NCBI GenBank assembly: GCA_036725345.1
Contig: DAIMEJ010000016.1
Coordinates: 1 to 64,000 of the forward strand
DNA from: JAPLJU01 sp036725345
GTDB taxonomy: Bacteria > Desulfobacterota > Syntrophia > Syntrophales > UBA2192
Direction: 5' to 3'
DNA length: 64,000 nucleotides
The notes under the pieces were generated by a model. That model did no database searches. It worked only from the letters and a program-made list of their open reading frames with translations, and was not told the origin of the DNA. A program made the position numbers and the translations under genes. Shown here in pieces: positions 8,303 to 17,107 of the stretch. Each line of letters begins with the position of its first letter. The stretch's first letter is position 1.

Positions 8303-9793
8303 TTATACCGCCCCCTTTTTCTTCCTTCCCTTTTTAGTTATTTTCTTAGTCCATTTGCTTTCATTTGCACGCTTTTCCTGTTCAACCTTGATGCGTTCAA
8401 GGAGTTTCTCCGCCGGTTCATCTGTTGGGTCCTGAGGGACAAGTTTGCCCTCGAAGGCTTTCTTCAAGATACTCTGACGCAATCGTTGAGATTGTTTTAT
8501 ACTGTTTTCTATATCTATCTCTATTTTGTCCCCCAATGAAAAATGCTGCTCAATTTCCTTCACGACGACTGTTTGTTCATCTGTAGGTGGTAGTGGAAAT
8601 TCTATCTTGCTTACGATAGTCGTGTTAAGATTTGGTTGAGCGGCACCTTGATTGATTCGTCTCAGGCTTGCTGTTTTGCTTGTGAGAAAATAGTATAAGT
8701 ATTTTTTTAGCGTTTCATCGAGACCTAACATAGCAACGGAGCCGTCATTAATGCATCCCGATATCAAAGTAATCTTTGGCACTCCTAATGTGGCCCCGCT
8801 ATTCGTTAATAAGAATGTTCCTGATTCTATATAACGACTTTTTTCCATTCCCGCCTTGGTAACAAAATTACTTACAGAAGCAAGATGCATTTTAGAATCT
8901 TTGGTAATTTCCCCTACTGTAATCCATGGAATATCGCCACCGAAGTATTTAGGGTCACCGGCGGGTCGTGGTGAAGCCCCTCTGATAATTTCTGATATAT
9001 CGCCAATTCTCGTCCATGCCCACCCTTCTGGCAACTCCGGTAAATCTGATATATCTACCGTCGGCAGTTCCTTGTATTTTCCCCCGAGGGCCTTTTTCCG
9101 TTCTTCCTTCATCCTTTCCAAGAGGACCGACGCTGGTTCTATCTGCCCCTTGTTTGCCTCCCTCCACCCTGCTGTGAGTTTTCCTTCAAAGGCGTGTTTC
9201 AGGACGGATTGGCGGTAGTGTTTGAGTTCATCCTTGACCTTCTTCAAGGCGTCCACGCCTGCATCGAGTTTGGTGAAGAGTTCTTCGATTTTGGAGACAA
9301 TGCGGTGTTGTTCGGGAAGAGGTGGAAGTGGCATTGAACAAGATTCAATTTCCAAAGCACTCACATTCTGAACAGCGACACCTTTTGCCATGTTGATTAG
9401 ATACTCTTTCAGTGTTTCAAAAAAATATCTGACATATGACTTCACTTCGGGATTATAAAATATCATTAAACCAGTTCGTTGATTTTGTAATGCTGGAGTG
9501 TCAAGATCATAGACACATAGACTTCCTATTGATCCAGACATTCCAACTAGAATGTCGCCATTAGCAACAATAAAATCTTTATACTTGTGTGCATAATCTT
9601 TGGGTAAATAAACTGCTCCTTCCAAATTTATTGTTTTATACCGTAAATTGGTTTGTCTTATTAGCAACACGCCGTCTTCTAAATAGTCCGTGCTTTTGAA
9701 AGCAAAGCCGTTTCTTATTTTTACTACATCGCCGAGGTTAGCCTGAACCCACCCATTTGGTAGTTCTGAATGAGCATTTATTTCTACTATCAT
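8303..9793 (-). CDS. hsdS: Type I restriction-modification system, specificity subunit S
   Basis: A 496-residue specificity subunit with the usual two target-recognition domains (about residues 10-160 and 250-405). Each domain is followed by a long helical spacer that starts with a similar motif: P-L-P-P-L-P-E-Q-H-R-I-V near 155 and P-L-P-P-T-D-E-Q-T-V-V-V near 405. The two recognition domains differ, as expected for a bipartite target. The C-terminus is Lys-rich. The start at 9793 overlaps the hsdR stop by four bases. The middle of each recognition domain is more AT-rich than the flanks, which fits frequent exchange of specificity. The target sequence cannot be read from the protein. Confidence 0.93.
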   Translation of the reverse strand: MIVEINAHSELPNGWVQANLGDVVKIRNGFAFKSTDYLEDGVLLIRQTNLRYKTINLEGAVYLPKDYAHKYKDFIVANGDILVGMSGSIGSLCVYDLDTPALQNQRTGLMIFYNPEVKSYVRYFFETLKEYLINMAKGVAVQNVSALEIESCSMPLPPLPEQHRIVSKIEELFTKLDAGVDALKKVKDELKHYRQSVLKHAFEGKLTAGWREANKGQIEPASVLLERMKEERKKALGGKYKELPTVDISDLPELPEGWAWTRIGDISEIIRGASPRPAGDPKYFGGDIPWITVGEITKDSKMHLASVSNFVTKAGMEKSRYIESGTFLLTNSGATLGVPKITLISGCINDGSVAMLGLDETLKKYLYYFLTSKTASLRRINQGAAQPNLNTTIVSKIEFPLPPTDEQTVVVKEIEQHFSLGDKIEIDIENSIKQSQRLRQSILKKAFEGKLVPQDPTDEPAEKLLERIKVEQEKRANESKWTKKITKKGRKKKGAV

Positions 9794-12540
9794 ATTGCTA
9801 ACGCCTCATTGAGTTCGTTCAAAATCGTATTGAGTTCATTTCCGAACAGGTTATATATCTTCATGGCCCCGCCCTTTTCATAGAAAGGTGCGAGTTCAAA
9901 GTCATCCATCTTTATGGAAAGAGAAGTGGCTATATGGTCCTTGATCATCGTAAGCCATGCAACTTGTGTAGCGGTGAACTTGGTCCCGGCCTTTTCCTTT
10001 GCAGAAAGCCATAATGTGAATCGTTGATTCACCGTGTCGGAGAAAGGCTCAAGAACATCGCTTTCACCTATGGCATACCGGACAAGAGAAACAATGTTCG
10101 TCAGCAACTTTTGAGGCCCGGCCCCCTTGACCTTTGATTGATCCAACTGCTTGTACGCCTGCCAGAGGTTCTCAGATGTCAGAAGGTAGGGCGGCTTGGT
10201 TATCGCCTCAGCAAGTTCCTTAATCTCAGCATAGGCCAAGTGCCTCTTGCCATAGGGTTTGCTGTAGATCATCTGAAGGGCAGTCAATTCATTTTTATTG
10301 TCCTCGATAAACTTCTTGAATGTCTCAACCATGTGCTGTGCTTTTTCTTTTGCTTTTTCGTCAAAGCCAACAAATATGACATCGTCCTTGCTTACCGTAT
10401 CAATGATCTGCTCACTTCGTTTTTTGATGTCAATGATGGTGTTCCGGAGTTTAGGATTATCGAAGGGAGTGCAGGCAATCTTAACGAGTTCATCGCCAGC
10501 CTTTTTAATCTGATCCTCTGAAGGCGAGTCGGTATTATAGATTTCCTTGGCTTTCTCGACCTGTTTATCCGGATCTACGGCGTCGAGCAGGGTATTTATC
10601 ATCTCCTTAAGAGATTTCCCGCCCGATATAGTCTGAATTTCTTTTTTGTCCTTGTCCTCTATCTCTCTATCCATCCTCGCAAGCCTCCCTGCAAGGGAGG
10701 TAAGAGTATCCTCATCCCTGTTTCCGAGGGCAACGGACTCGATGAGTTTATCAAATGGGATGGTTTTCTTCTTTTCAAGAGGTCTTGAGTCGGTCTTGTC
10801 AGTTTCGCAGACACCAACCGCATCTACGATCATAAAAGAGGTCTTATTCTTGGCATCGGGGGTAACGGCGTTGAAATCGGTAGATGAGATGGTCCTCGTC
10901 CCTCGCCCTTTCATCTGCTCAAAATAAACCCGGGATCTTACATCCCGCATGAAGATCAGGCATTCGAGGGGGCGGATGTCCGTCCCGGTCGAGATCATAT
11001 CCACGGTAACGGCAATGCGAGGATAGTAGGAGTTCCTGAAACTGGCTATTAGATCCTCGGGCTTTTCCCCCATGGTTTTGTAAGTTATCTTTTTGCAGAA
11101 CTCGTTTCCCTTGCCAAACTCTTCCCTTGCGATATGGACAATATCCTCGGCATGAGAATCATCCTTAGCAAAGATAAGGGTCTTGGGGACTTCTGTTCGC
11201 CCCGGGAAGATTTCGGTAGGAAGTTTATCCCTGAAAGTCCTTATGATCGTCCGGATTTGATCAGGGGAAACAACATCACGGTCAAGTTGGCTGCTATTGT
11301 ATTCCAGATCTTCGTCCAGGAGATCCCACTTTGTCTGCCTCGTTAGTTTGCTCCGCTTGTCTATGTAATTCCCGGCCTCGACTGTGCTTCCTTCCTCGGT
11401 GATTTTCGTCTTGATGCGATAGACATCGTAACCAACATTCACCCCATCGGCCACGGCCCTCTCGTGGCTGTATTCCATGACGAGATTCTGGTCGAAGAAA
11501 CCAAGGGTTTGCTTTGATGGGGTGGCCGTGAGGCCGATTAGAAAGGCATCGAAGTATTCGAGCACCTGACGCCAGAGGTTGTATATGGAGCGATGGCATT
11601 CATCGGTCACGATAAAATCGAAAGTTTCTATGGGGATCTTGGGATTGTATGTGACTTCGACTGGCTTGCCGTCGGGAGAGATCTCGAAGGTTGAACCTTC
11701 TTCATTTTCCTCGAAAAACTCCGTTTCCCCCTTGAGCATGGAAAAGAGCCTCTGGATGGTTGTGATACAGACCCGACTGACAGGATCCAGAGTATTTGAG
11801 GTGAGGTGTTGGACATTGTAGAGTTCTGTAAATTTCCGGCCGTCATCGGGGGTCACATATTGCTGAAACTCCATCCTTGTTTGACGCCCGAGGTTATTCC
11901 GGTCAACCAAGAACAGAATCCTTCTGGCGTTGGCGAATTTGATGAGCCGATAAGCAAATGTGACGGCGGTAAAGGTCTTTCCTGAACCCGTAGCCATCTG
12001 AATCAGGGCCCTCGGCCGTGTATCCGCAAACGATTTGTCGAGGTTTTGGACAGCCTCAATCTGACAATCTCTGAGGCTCGCTTTGATAAGGGGGGGCAGC
12101 ACCTTCAGTTTATTGCGAAGGGTATTACTTTCGCCAAGCCATTCATGCAAGGTTTCGGGCTTGTGGAATGCAAATAAACGGCGTGAGCGATGTTCGATGT
12201 CCCGCAAATCCCGAAAATAGGTTTCTATACCTGTGCTCTCATAGGCAAAGGGGAGGGGTTTTTGGTAACATTGAAGGGTATCTGGAAGATTTTCGATGTA
12301 GCCCTTAGTCTGCTCCTCTACACCGCTTAGAGAAGTGCCGAACGGCTTTGCTTCAACAACACCGACAGCTTTCCGGTCCACATAGAGAAGATAGTCAGCA
12401 AAGCCTGATTTGAGAGGAAATTCACGAATCGCAACGCCAAGGGAAGCACCGAGATTCGCTTCTTTTCGGTCCTGAATCTGCCAACCTGCAAGCTCAAGCA
12501 GTTGATCAATTCTTTGCCGTGCCTTTTCCTCTGGCGTCAT
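9790..12540 (-). CDS. hsdR: Type I restriction-modification system, restriction subunit R
   Basis: A 916-residue subunit that cleaves and translocates unmodified DNA. The N-terminal nuclease domain has D49 (G-F-A-D-Y-L-L) and E63-A-K65, the PD-(D/E)xK core. The SF2 helicase motor follows: Walker A A-T-G-S-G-K-T at 183-189, DECH at 313-316, and T-A-T-P for motif III. The C-terminal part is helical and of the EcoEI type. It is the second gene of the operon, 28 bp after the Mrr-like gene, and overlaps hsdS by four bases. No frameshift is seen, so the system appears intact. Confidence 0.95.
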   Translation of the reverse strand: MTPEEKARQRIDQLLELAGWQIQDRKEANLGASLGVAIREFPLKSGFADYLLYVDRKAVGVVEAKPFGTSLSGVEEQTKGYIENLPDTLQCYQKPLPFAYESTGIETYFRDLRDIEHRSRRLFAFHKPETLHEWLGESNTLRNKLKVLPPLIKASLRDCQIEAVQNLDKSFADTRPRALIQMATGSGKTFTAVTFAYRLIKFANARRILFLVDRNNLGRQTRMEFQQYVTPDDGRKFTELYNVQHLTSNTLDPVSRVCITTIQRLFSMLKGETEFFEENEEGSTFEISPDGKPVEVTYNPKIPIETFDFIVTDECHRSIYNLWRQVLEYFDAFLIGLTATPSKQTLGFFDQNLVMEYSHERAVADGVNVGYDVYRIKTKITEEGSTVEAGNYIDKRSKLTRQTKWDLLDEDLEYNSSQLDRDVVSPDQIRTIIRTFRDKLPTEIFPGRTEVPKTLIFAKDDSHAEDIVHIAREEFGKGNEFCKKITYKTMGEKPEDLIASFRNSYYPRIAVTVDMISTGTDIRPLECLIFMRDVRSRVYFEQMKGRGTRTISSTDFNAVTPDAKNKTSFMIVDAVGVCETDKTDSRPLEKKKTIPFDKLIESVALGNRDEDTLTSLAGRLARMDREIEDKDKKEIQTISGGKSLKEMINTLLDAVDPDKQVEKAKEIYNTDSPSEDQIKKAGDELVKIACTPFDNPKLRNTIIDIKKRSEQIIDTVSKDDVIFVGFDEKAKEKAQHMVETFKKFIEDNKNELTALQMIYSKPYGKRHLAYAEIKELAEAITKPPYLLTSENLWQAYKQLDQSKVKGAGPQKLLTNIVSLVRYAIGESDVLEPFSDTVNQRFTLWLSAKEKAGTKFTATQVAWLTMIKDHIATSLSIKMDDFELAPFYEKGGAMKIYNLFGNELNTILNELNEALAI

Positions 12541-12568
12541 AATCTAATAGCTTGTTGTTACCCGGTGT

Positions 12569-13609
12569 TCAGGTTTCTTCTTCCTGCAGAGCAATCGACC
12601 AGATCCTTTTGAGCGACAATTCCGCTTTCAAATCCTCATCCAAACGGTCATAGTTATTTAATAATTCACCTATGATAGTTGACTGATCCCAGAGACGAAC
12701 CCGAAAGAATTGAGTTGGAATTTCTTTATCGATAGATGTTTTAAAGCCGCTCCAGGAGACGAATAGTCCTTGATCAGCTTGCACATTTTGCATCGAACCA
12801 ATTAACTGATTCATTGTCGGCAAATCCACCGGTGTATTTCCTGATTTAACTTGCACACAAATCCTTGGCTTGCCGAAACCCAATGGACCAGGAGCGGCAA
12901 GTATATCAATGCCCTTATCGGGCCCCTCTGGGCTACGATATGTTGTGTATCCTTGTGCCTTCAAAATCGCCTCGACTAACCGGGTCATCTCATGACCTTT
13001 AAATTTTCGTGTTATAAGTTTCGCTATTTGGTCTTTAGCGAGCAGTTCCAAATCAAGTTGACCTTCTTCTACCTCGACGGGTCCATCTTTTTGCTTCGGC
13101 ACATAAGTATCTTTAACTGTCCAATTATTTTTCGCCATTCGTCTGATACGAGCTTCGGCATCATTTCGCTTTATTTGGCATATCGTCATGAACGCTCCAA
13201 ATGAATACAATACGTCTTGATCAAAATTTACTCGTGGTATATCGGTTGCAAACCATTTTACATCATGGAAGTGATAATAAGGATCCTCGGCATCAGCATC
13301 GAATTTATATGGCCCAATTATTTCTGCTATATGAATTGCTGGCTTCATTTTACTTAGTAAAACAACCCAATCGCCTTCCTTCATTTCGTGGACAAATGGC
13401 CATAACTGATTAGTCCAATTTTTTAGAGTGTTGATTTTTTCACCGCTATATAACTCAACTTGTCGGATCATATTTAATAACTCTTCTCGATTTTTTGTCT
13501 TTCCTACATCCGATGAAAGATCATCCCATGTTGCATAGATTCTGTTGTCATCGAGAAACTTCTTTTCATACTCTCCATGCTTGCCAGCTCTTACCATCCA
13601 AAGTGCCAT
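12569..13609 (-). CDS. Mrr-like restriction endonuclease with an N-terminal PUA-like region
   Basis: A 346-residue protein. The C-terminal domain (about 195-300) is an Mrr-type PD-(D/E)xK nuclease: G-I-D-I-L with D235, then Q253-V-K255, which are the catalytic residues of the Mrr_cat family. The N-terminal half (1-165) begins W-M-V-R-A-G-K-x-G-E and continues with I-Y-A-T-W and W-P-F-V-H-E-M-K-x-G-D-W-V; this type of N-terminal module precedes Mrr domains elsewhere and resembles modified-base readers. Family knowledge suggests cleavage of methylated DNA. It is the first gene of the leftward operon with hsdR, hsdS and hsdM, so it may have been acquired and expressed with them. Confidence 0.85.
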   Translation of the reverse strand: MALWMVRAGKHGEYEKKFLDDNRIYATWDDLSSDVGKTKNREELLNMIRQVELYSGEKINTLKNWTNQLWPFVHEMKEGDWVVLLSKMKPAIHIAEIIGPYKFDADAEDPYYHFHDVKWFATDIPRVNFDQDVLYSFGAFMTICQIKRNDAEARIRRMAKNNWTVKDTYVPKQKDGPVEVEEGQLDLELLAKDQIAKLITRKFKGHEMTRLVEAILKAQGYTTYRSPEGPDKGIDILAAPGPLGFGKPRICVQVKSGNTPVDLPTMNQLIGSMQNVQADQGLFVSWSGFKTSIDKEIPTQFFRVRLWDQSTIIGELLNNYDRLDEDLKAELSLKRIWSIALQEEET

Positions 13610-13855
13610 ACTTATTCCCTCTCATAGTGAGATAAAATATAAAAAAACAAAACCCCGACCTCTTTTGAGAAATGGGGTCTTTGCGATTAACCCACGGCAC
13701 TTCCCTCCCTTTGAATTCTTCGCCGTGACTTTGTGGTTATTTAAACCTGCATTCGCTAAATACGAAATATTCCTAAAATAATCAAGAATTTATTGATTTT
13801 TTGTTGGTCATCAATATAAGGATTATTGAATTAAAGATAATAACGACGGGAGTGA

Positions 13856-14785
13856 ATGATGAACAAACTTCAATCTTTCATCCAGAGTATATTCCTCGAT
13901 TATGTGAATGCTCCGTTCCAAGACAATCCACGATCGTTCTATGACTGGAATAAAAAAATATTCACAACACTCTCAGGACATCATATCGATGGGTTCGATG
14001 AGCCAACGGTTGAAAGGTATTTGACAGTTGCTCGACTGACTACGGACATGGTTGCGGAAAAACTTGTTAAAAGCGGCAAAGACTCATTCAAAATAAAATT
14101 CGATAATGGGGATCCGGATTGTCAGCAGGTTGCCCGTGATATCAAACGAACCCTTAAGAAGAAAGCATTCAAAAATCCGAAAGTCATAAAAGCCATAGAA
14201 GATATATATGCGGCGGCATTCAGGGCGGCCTATGGTTTTATTGATTATAAGAAGCCTTGCTACCTGAGCCATGGAAGAAAATTCTTTCTTGATAAGCCCG
14301 AACTATTTGAGGGGTCCAACAGACTGAAGTGTTATGAATGCGACCAAATCATATTCAAAAAAATATTAGAAGATGTCATTGGGGGAATGGATTATGAACT
14401 AATTGATCACTTCGAATCATTCATGTTTATGATGAACAACTGCATCCGGACAAGAGTCGAGACTCTCATTGGCGAATCCACTGATAAAGGAAATGTGCCC
14501 TCCTCTTTAGGGCGTATGTACTATCCGTCATTCGATTTAACTTTTGACAACAGACATGACTATGATCCTCTCAGGAAATTTATAATCAGCGTCAACACAC
14601 ACAGCCTCTGTGAGTTCCTGCTTCATAACGACCGTGGGAAAATCAAGAGGTGCCCATATTGCGGCACATTCTTTATTGCGAGGGATAAGAAGAAGATTCA
14701 CTGCTACGCAAAAGAATGCGAGAAGACCTACCAGCGATTGAAGAAGCAAAAACAGAGAGAGGAGGAACCGGAGTATTACAAATAG
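13856..14785 (+). CDS. Island protein with a C-terminal zinc-ribbon, unknown function
   Basis: A 309-residue protein. Most of it (1-250) matches no family I recognise and seems helical. The C-terminus has C-P-Y-C followed after 12 residues by C-x4-C and a basic helix (L-K-K-Q-K-Q-R), a layout like CGNR-type zinc-finger tails that bind nucleic acid. Two ATG codons stand side by side at 13856 and 13859, with GGGAG upstream. It faces away from the restriction operon across 246 bp and ends in a good terminator at 14897. A DNA- or RNA-binding role is inferred from the zinc ribbon only. Confidence 0.5.
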   Translation: MMNKLQSFIQSIFLDYVNAPFQDNPRSFYDWNKKIFTTLSGHHIDGFDEPTVERYLTVARLTTDMVAEKLVKSGKDSFKIKFDNGDPDCQQVARDIKRTLKKKAFKNPKVIKAIEDIYAAAFRAAYGFIDYKKPCYLSHGRKFFLDKPELFEGSNRLKCYECDQIIFKKILEDVIGGMDYELIDHFESFMFMMNNCIRTRVETLIGESTDKGNVPSSLGRMYYPSFDLTFDNRHDYDPLRKFIISVNTHSLCEFLLHNDRGKIKRCPYCGTFFIARDKKKIHCYAKECEKTYQRLKKQKQREEEPEYYK

Positions 14786-14896
14786 TCTAGAAAACACTGT
14801 CCCTTGAATTTGAGGTGTCCCTTAAAGTTTGGGAGACGTAACATATTGTAAAGACTAAGCATTTATTGCCCATATATCGTAAACGGGTTAAAATTC

Positions 14897-14937
14897 AACC
14901 ACCAGAAACAGAACAGTTACTGGTGGTTTTTTATTTT
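14897..14937 (+). terminator. Rho-independent terminator
   Basis: A 9-bp stem (14897-14905 with 14920-14928) is followed by a T-rich run. It lies about 110 bp after the zinc-ribbon gene and directly before the ribosome site of the next gene. Confidence 0.75.
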
Positions 14938-14954
14938 CATCCCGAGGAGGACTG

Positions 14955-15371
14955 ATGACGACTAGGGTCAACAGACAAAGTTCAGGTGGGTTCAGGACAA
15001 CCAAGAGAGTGACCCCCAAGCAGACCCTCCACGAATACTGCCACTATTGTATTCGGGACAGGCGGGATTCCGAAGTCGAGCAATGCGGCGGCGGTCTCGT
15101 GATTGTCACCGGACGACCGTGCCCGTTCTACTTGTACCGCATGGGCAAGCGGAGACCACCCATGAAGGTCTTCAGGCAGTTCTGTTTAGAATGCATGGGC
15201 GGGAGTGCCCAGTTCGTCCGGGAATGTGGAAGTACGAACTGTCCGTTGCATCCCTACAGGTTCGGGAAGAACCCCTCACGGGAAGGAGTCGGCGGAGGAC
15301 GAAAAAAGGGGTTTGGGATGGGTCAAAGTAATGTCCCCAAAACCCCGCTGAGTGGGGGTTACGGGGCCTAG
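14955..15371 (+). CDS. Cys-rich protein with a duplicated zinc-binding motif
   Basis: A 138-residue protein with two related halves: Y-C-x-x-C ... C ... C-P-F-Y-L-Y-R-M-G-K (about residues 29-70) and F-C-L-E-C-M-G-G-S ... V-R-E-C ... C-P-L-H-P-Y-R-F-G-K-N-P (about 76-108). Each half offers four cysteines for one zinc ion. The second half closely follows a motif often found in small proteins of phages and integrative elements in this bacterial group; its function is unknown. GAGGAGG precedes ATG 14955. It is the first gene of a rightward series that ends with the integrase. Confidence 0.6.
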   Translation: MTTRVNRQSSGGFRTTKRVTPKQTLHEYCHYCIRDRRDSEVEQCGGGLVIVTGRPCPFYLYRMGKRRPPMKVFRQFCLECMGGSAQFVRECGSTNCPLHPYRFGKNPSREGVGGGRKKGFGMGQSNVPKTPLSGGYGA

Positions 15372-15409
15372 GATCAATTTTTATGAAGGGGGTAGGGGTA
15401 AGGTAGCCG

Positions 15410-15979
15410 ATGAGTGATCAGGGGGGCTTTTCAGTCGAAAAAAGTGAGTTTCGTGAAGTCAGTCCTACTTTGGGACAAGGATCGCCCATGGAGCGGGTAG
15501 CGAACAATCGTGATCCCCGTTTGTTGGGTTCTGGCAAACCCGGTGGGGGAAGGAGGAGAGGTAGGAGGAATAAGGAGAATAACAAACTGCCTCCATTCGT
15601 GCCATTAACTTGGGACATGCTGAACCACCAAGCATATAAGGATTTGCCCCCATCCGCTGCCAAGGCGTTGCCGTACTTTCTCGGCAAGGTGAGGTTAAGC
15701 CCTAACGATCCTCAAAGATACGAGAGCGAGTTCGACTTCACCTATCCTGAGGCTCGTAAGTATGGATTCGCCGAGGGGACATTTTCTAACATCATTAATC
15801 ACCTCGTGGAACACGGCTTCATTGACCTCGCATACAAGGGAGGGTTGAGAGGAGACAGCAGGAGCAAGAGCCTTTTCACACTTTCAGAGAGGTGGAGGAA
15901 ATATGGAACAGAGGAATTTGTACAGGTCAATCGAAAATCAATCATACCCAGAAAGAACGCAACTAACTCCAAAATGTGA
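15410..15979 (+). CDS. Winged-helix-like element protein
   Basis: A 189-residue protein. The N-terminal 60 residues are disordered, with a basic run (G-R-R-R-G-R-R-N-K). Residues ~65-165 read like a winged-helix domain: L-T-W-D-M-L, then A-A-K-A-L-P-Y-F, F-T-Y-P-E-A, T-F-S-N-I-I-N-H-L-V-E-H-G-F-I-D and a final R-S-K-S-L-F-T-L-S-E-R-W. Similar modules occur in plasmid- and element-encoded replication or control proteins. A cluster of short repeats at 15967-16090 lies exactly at its 3' end and just downstream, a possible binding target. The role in replication is inference. Confidence 0.5.
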   Translation: MSDQGGFSVEKSEFREVSPTLGQGSPMERVANNRDPRLLGSGKPGGGRRRGRRNKENNKLPPFVPLTWDMLNHQAYKDLPPSAAKALPYFLGKVRLSPNDPQRYESEFDFTYPEARKYGFAEGTFSNIINHLVEHGFIDLAYKGGLRGDSRSKSLFTLSERWRKYGTEEFVQVNRKSIIPRKNATNSKM

Positions 15980-16089
15980 GACCTATAACTTCAATTTTGG
16001 AAATAGAAGGGCCTTTTCGGGCCGGTGGAGTTCACATTTTGAAGTTGTAGGGGCGCATTTCAGGGACGGGCCCATCTCACATTTTGAAG
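15967..16089. repeat. Cluster of short direct and inverted repeats
   Basis: The 13-base word TCACATTTTGAAG occurs at 16032-16044 (one leading T before it) and 16077-16089, and inverted with one mismatch at 15967-15980. A fourth, partial inverted copy is around 15988-16000. Spacing and orientation resemble protein-binding arrays (iterons or operators) next to the gene for a winged-helix protein. Confidence 0.6.
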
Positions 16090-16191
16090 AGTATTCTATA
16101 TATTGCCATAGGGGTACCCCCACAAATAACCATCTCATTGGGGGATGGGTTAACCGAAACCAATAGCAAAAGAATAAGGAGGATAACCAAC

Positions 16192-16452
16192 ATGCAGTCT
16201 GTGGAAAAACAGTCAATAACTGAAGCAATGAGAAAAACGAGGTTAATAAAAACGGCCACACTCGGGATCCTTGGTAATTTACACTCACGTTTGGATTGCG
16301 GTGGAGAGTGTTCGTATTGTGTTGGCCTCGACATGGACATCCTGATGGAAGAGTTTACGAACTTGGAATTCCTTCTGGCGAAACTGCGAGGGCCGCAAGA
16401 GGAAGGTGACACCGAAGGTGGTTGCCCATTTTGGGAGCCTAAGGATGAGTAA
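16192..16452 (+). CDS. Small Cys-containing island protein, unknown
   Basis: An 86-residue protein from ATG 16192, selected because AAGGAGG at 16176-16182 precedes it; the open frame continues upstream without a ribosome site. It has a Cys cluster C-G-G-E-C-S-Y-C in the middle and another Cys near the end (G-G-C-P-F-W), which could bind one metal ion. The N-terminal third is basic and the C-terminal third acidic. No family is recognised. It lies between the repeat cluster and the excisionase-like gene on the same strand. Confidence 0.5.
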   Translation: MQSVEKQSITEAMRKTRLIKTATLGILGNLHSRLDCGGECSYCVGLDMDILMEEFTNLEFLLAKLRGPQEEGDTEGGCPFWEPKDE

Positions 16453-16467
16453 CTGATTAACCATCAA

Positions 16468-16502
16468 CCCCCCTGGCGGGTCACTCCAGACCCGCTGGGG
16501 GG
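16468..16502 (+). promoter_or_regulatory. GC-rich hairpin between island genes
   Basis: A run of six C, then GCGGGTC, a six-base loop, GACCCGC and six G form a strong stem with one bulge. No T run follows, so it may be an attenuator or a processing or stability element rather than a simple terminator. Confidence 0.5.
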
Positions 16503-16555
16503 ATCCCAACTGAGGCCGGCTGAAAATATGGTTATACAGCACTCGGGGAGAGGGC

Positions 16556-16795
16556 ATGAGTAAAGGGCCACAGAGGGCACAGGGGACTACGGATTCTCTG
16601 TACAAACGGATGTACTCGATCAAGGAGGCCGCCATTTACCTTGGCCTGTCGGAGTACACCGTCCGCTCCCTGATCTGGTCGGGTGAGTTACCCTACATGA
16701 AGATCGACGGAGGACGGAAGCAACTCTTGGACATCCGTGACCTAGATGCCTACATCGACCGGCATAAGTCCTGCCACCTGAGTGGAGCGATCTGA
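16556..16795 (+). CDS. Excisionase-like helix-turn-helix protein (HTH_17/MerR-type)
   Basis: A 79-residue DNA-binding protein. Residues ~19-68 read Y-S-I-K-E-A-A-I-Y-L-G-L-S-E-Y-T-V-R, then L-P-Y-M-K-I-D-G-G-R-K-Q-L-L-D and D-L-D-A-Y-I-D, which is the winged helix-turn-helix pattern of excisionase-family proteins (HTH_17). Such proteins bend attachment-site DNA so that the integrase excises the element, or act as regulators. The stop overlaps the next start by one base (TGATG), and the integrase follows one gene later, which supports a role in excision. Confidence 0.75.
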   Translation: MSKGPQRAQGTTDSLYKRMYSIKEAAIYLGLSEYTVRSLIWSGELPYMKIDGGRKQLLDIRDLDAYIDRHKSCHLSGAI

Positions 16796-17106
16796 TGAGT
16801 CACGAATACGCTCATAATACGAAATTTACGGCCTTATCCCTTCGTGCAATATATACTTTGTATTTAGCACAAATATATTGTATGCTCCCTTTCATGATGG
16901 GGAATCGCCTGAAAGACATCATGAACAGGGAGAAGGTAACCCCCTACCGGGTCTGCAAAGACCTCGGGATCGACCACGGCAATTTTTGGAGGTTCATGCA
17001 CGGCTACGAAAGCCTTTCCCTCAAGAAGTTCCTACAGGTCGTCGGTTACCTCGGCTATGACATCAAGTTTGTCAAGCGAAGACGCTCCCGGAAAGGAAGT
17101 GAATAA
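16795..17106 (+). CDS. XRE-like helix-turn-helix regulator
   Basis: A 103-residue protein whose C-terminal part (35-95) has a lambda-repressor-type helix-turn-helix: N-R-L-K-D-I-M, then T-P-Y-R-V-C-K-D-L-G-I-D-H-G-N-F-W-R-F and a basic end. The first ~30 residues are encoded by AT-rich DNA with an inverted repeat (16847-16854 with 16873-16880). The true start could therefore be an internal ATG (16882 to 16897) with that repeat as operator; however, GGAG lies nine bases before 16795 and the start is coupled to the preceding stop, so 16795 is kept. Likely control gene for integrase or excision. Confidence 0.6.
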   Translation: MSHEYAHNTKFTALSLRAIYTLYLAQIYCMLPFMMGNRLKDIMNREKVTPYRVCKDLGIDHGNFWRFMHGYESLSLKKFLQVVGYLGYDIKFVKRRRSRKGSE

Positions 17107-17107
17107 A

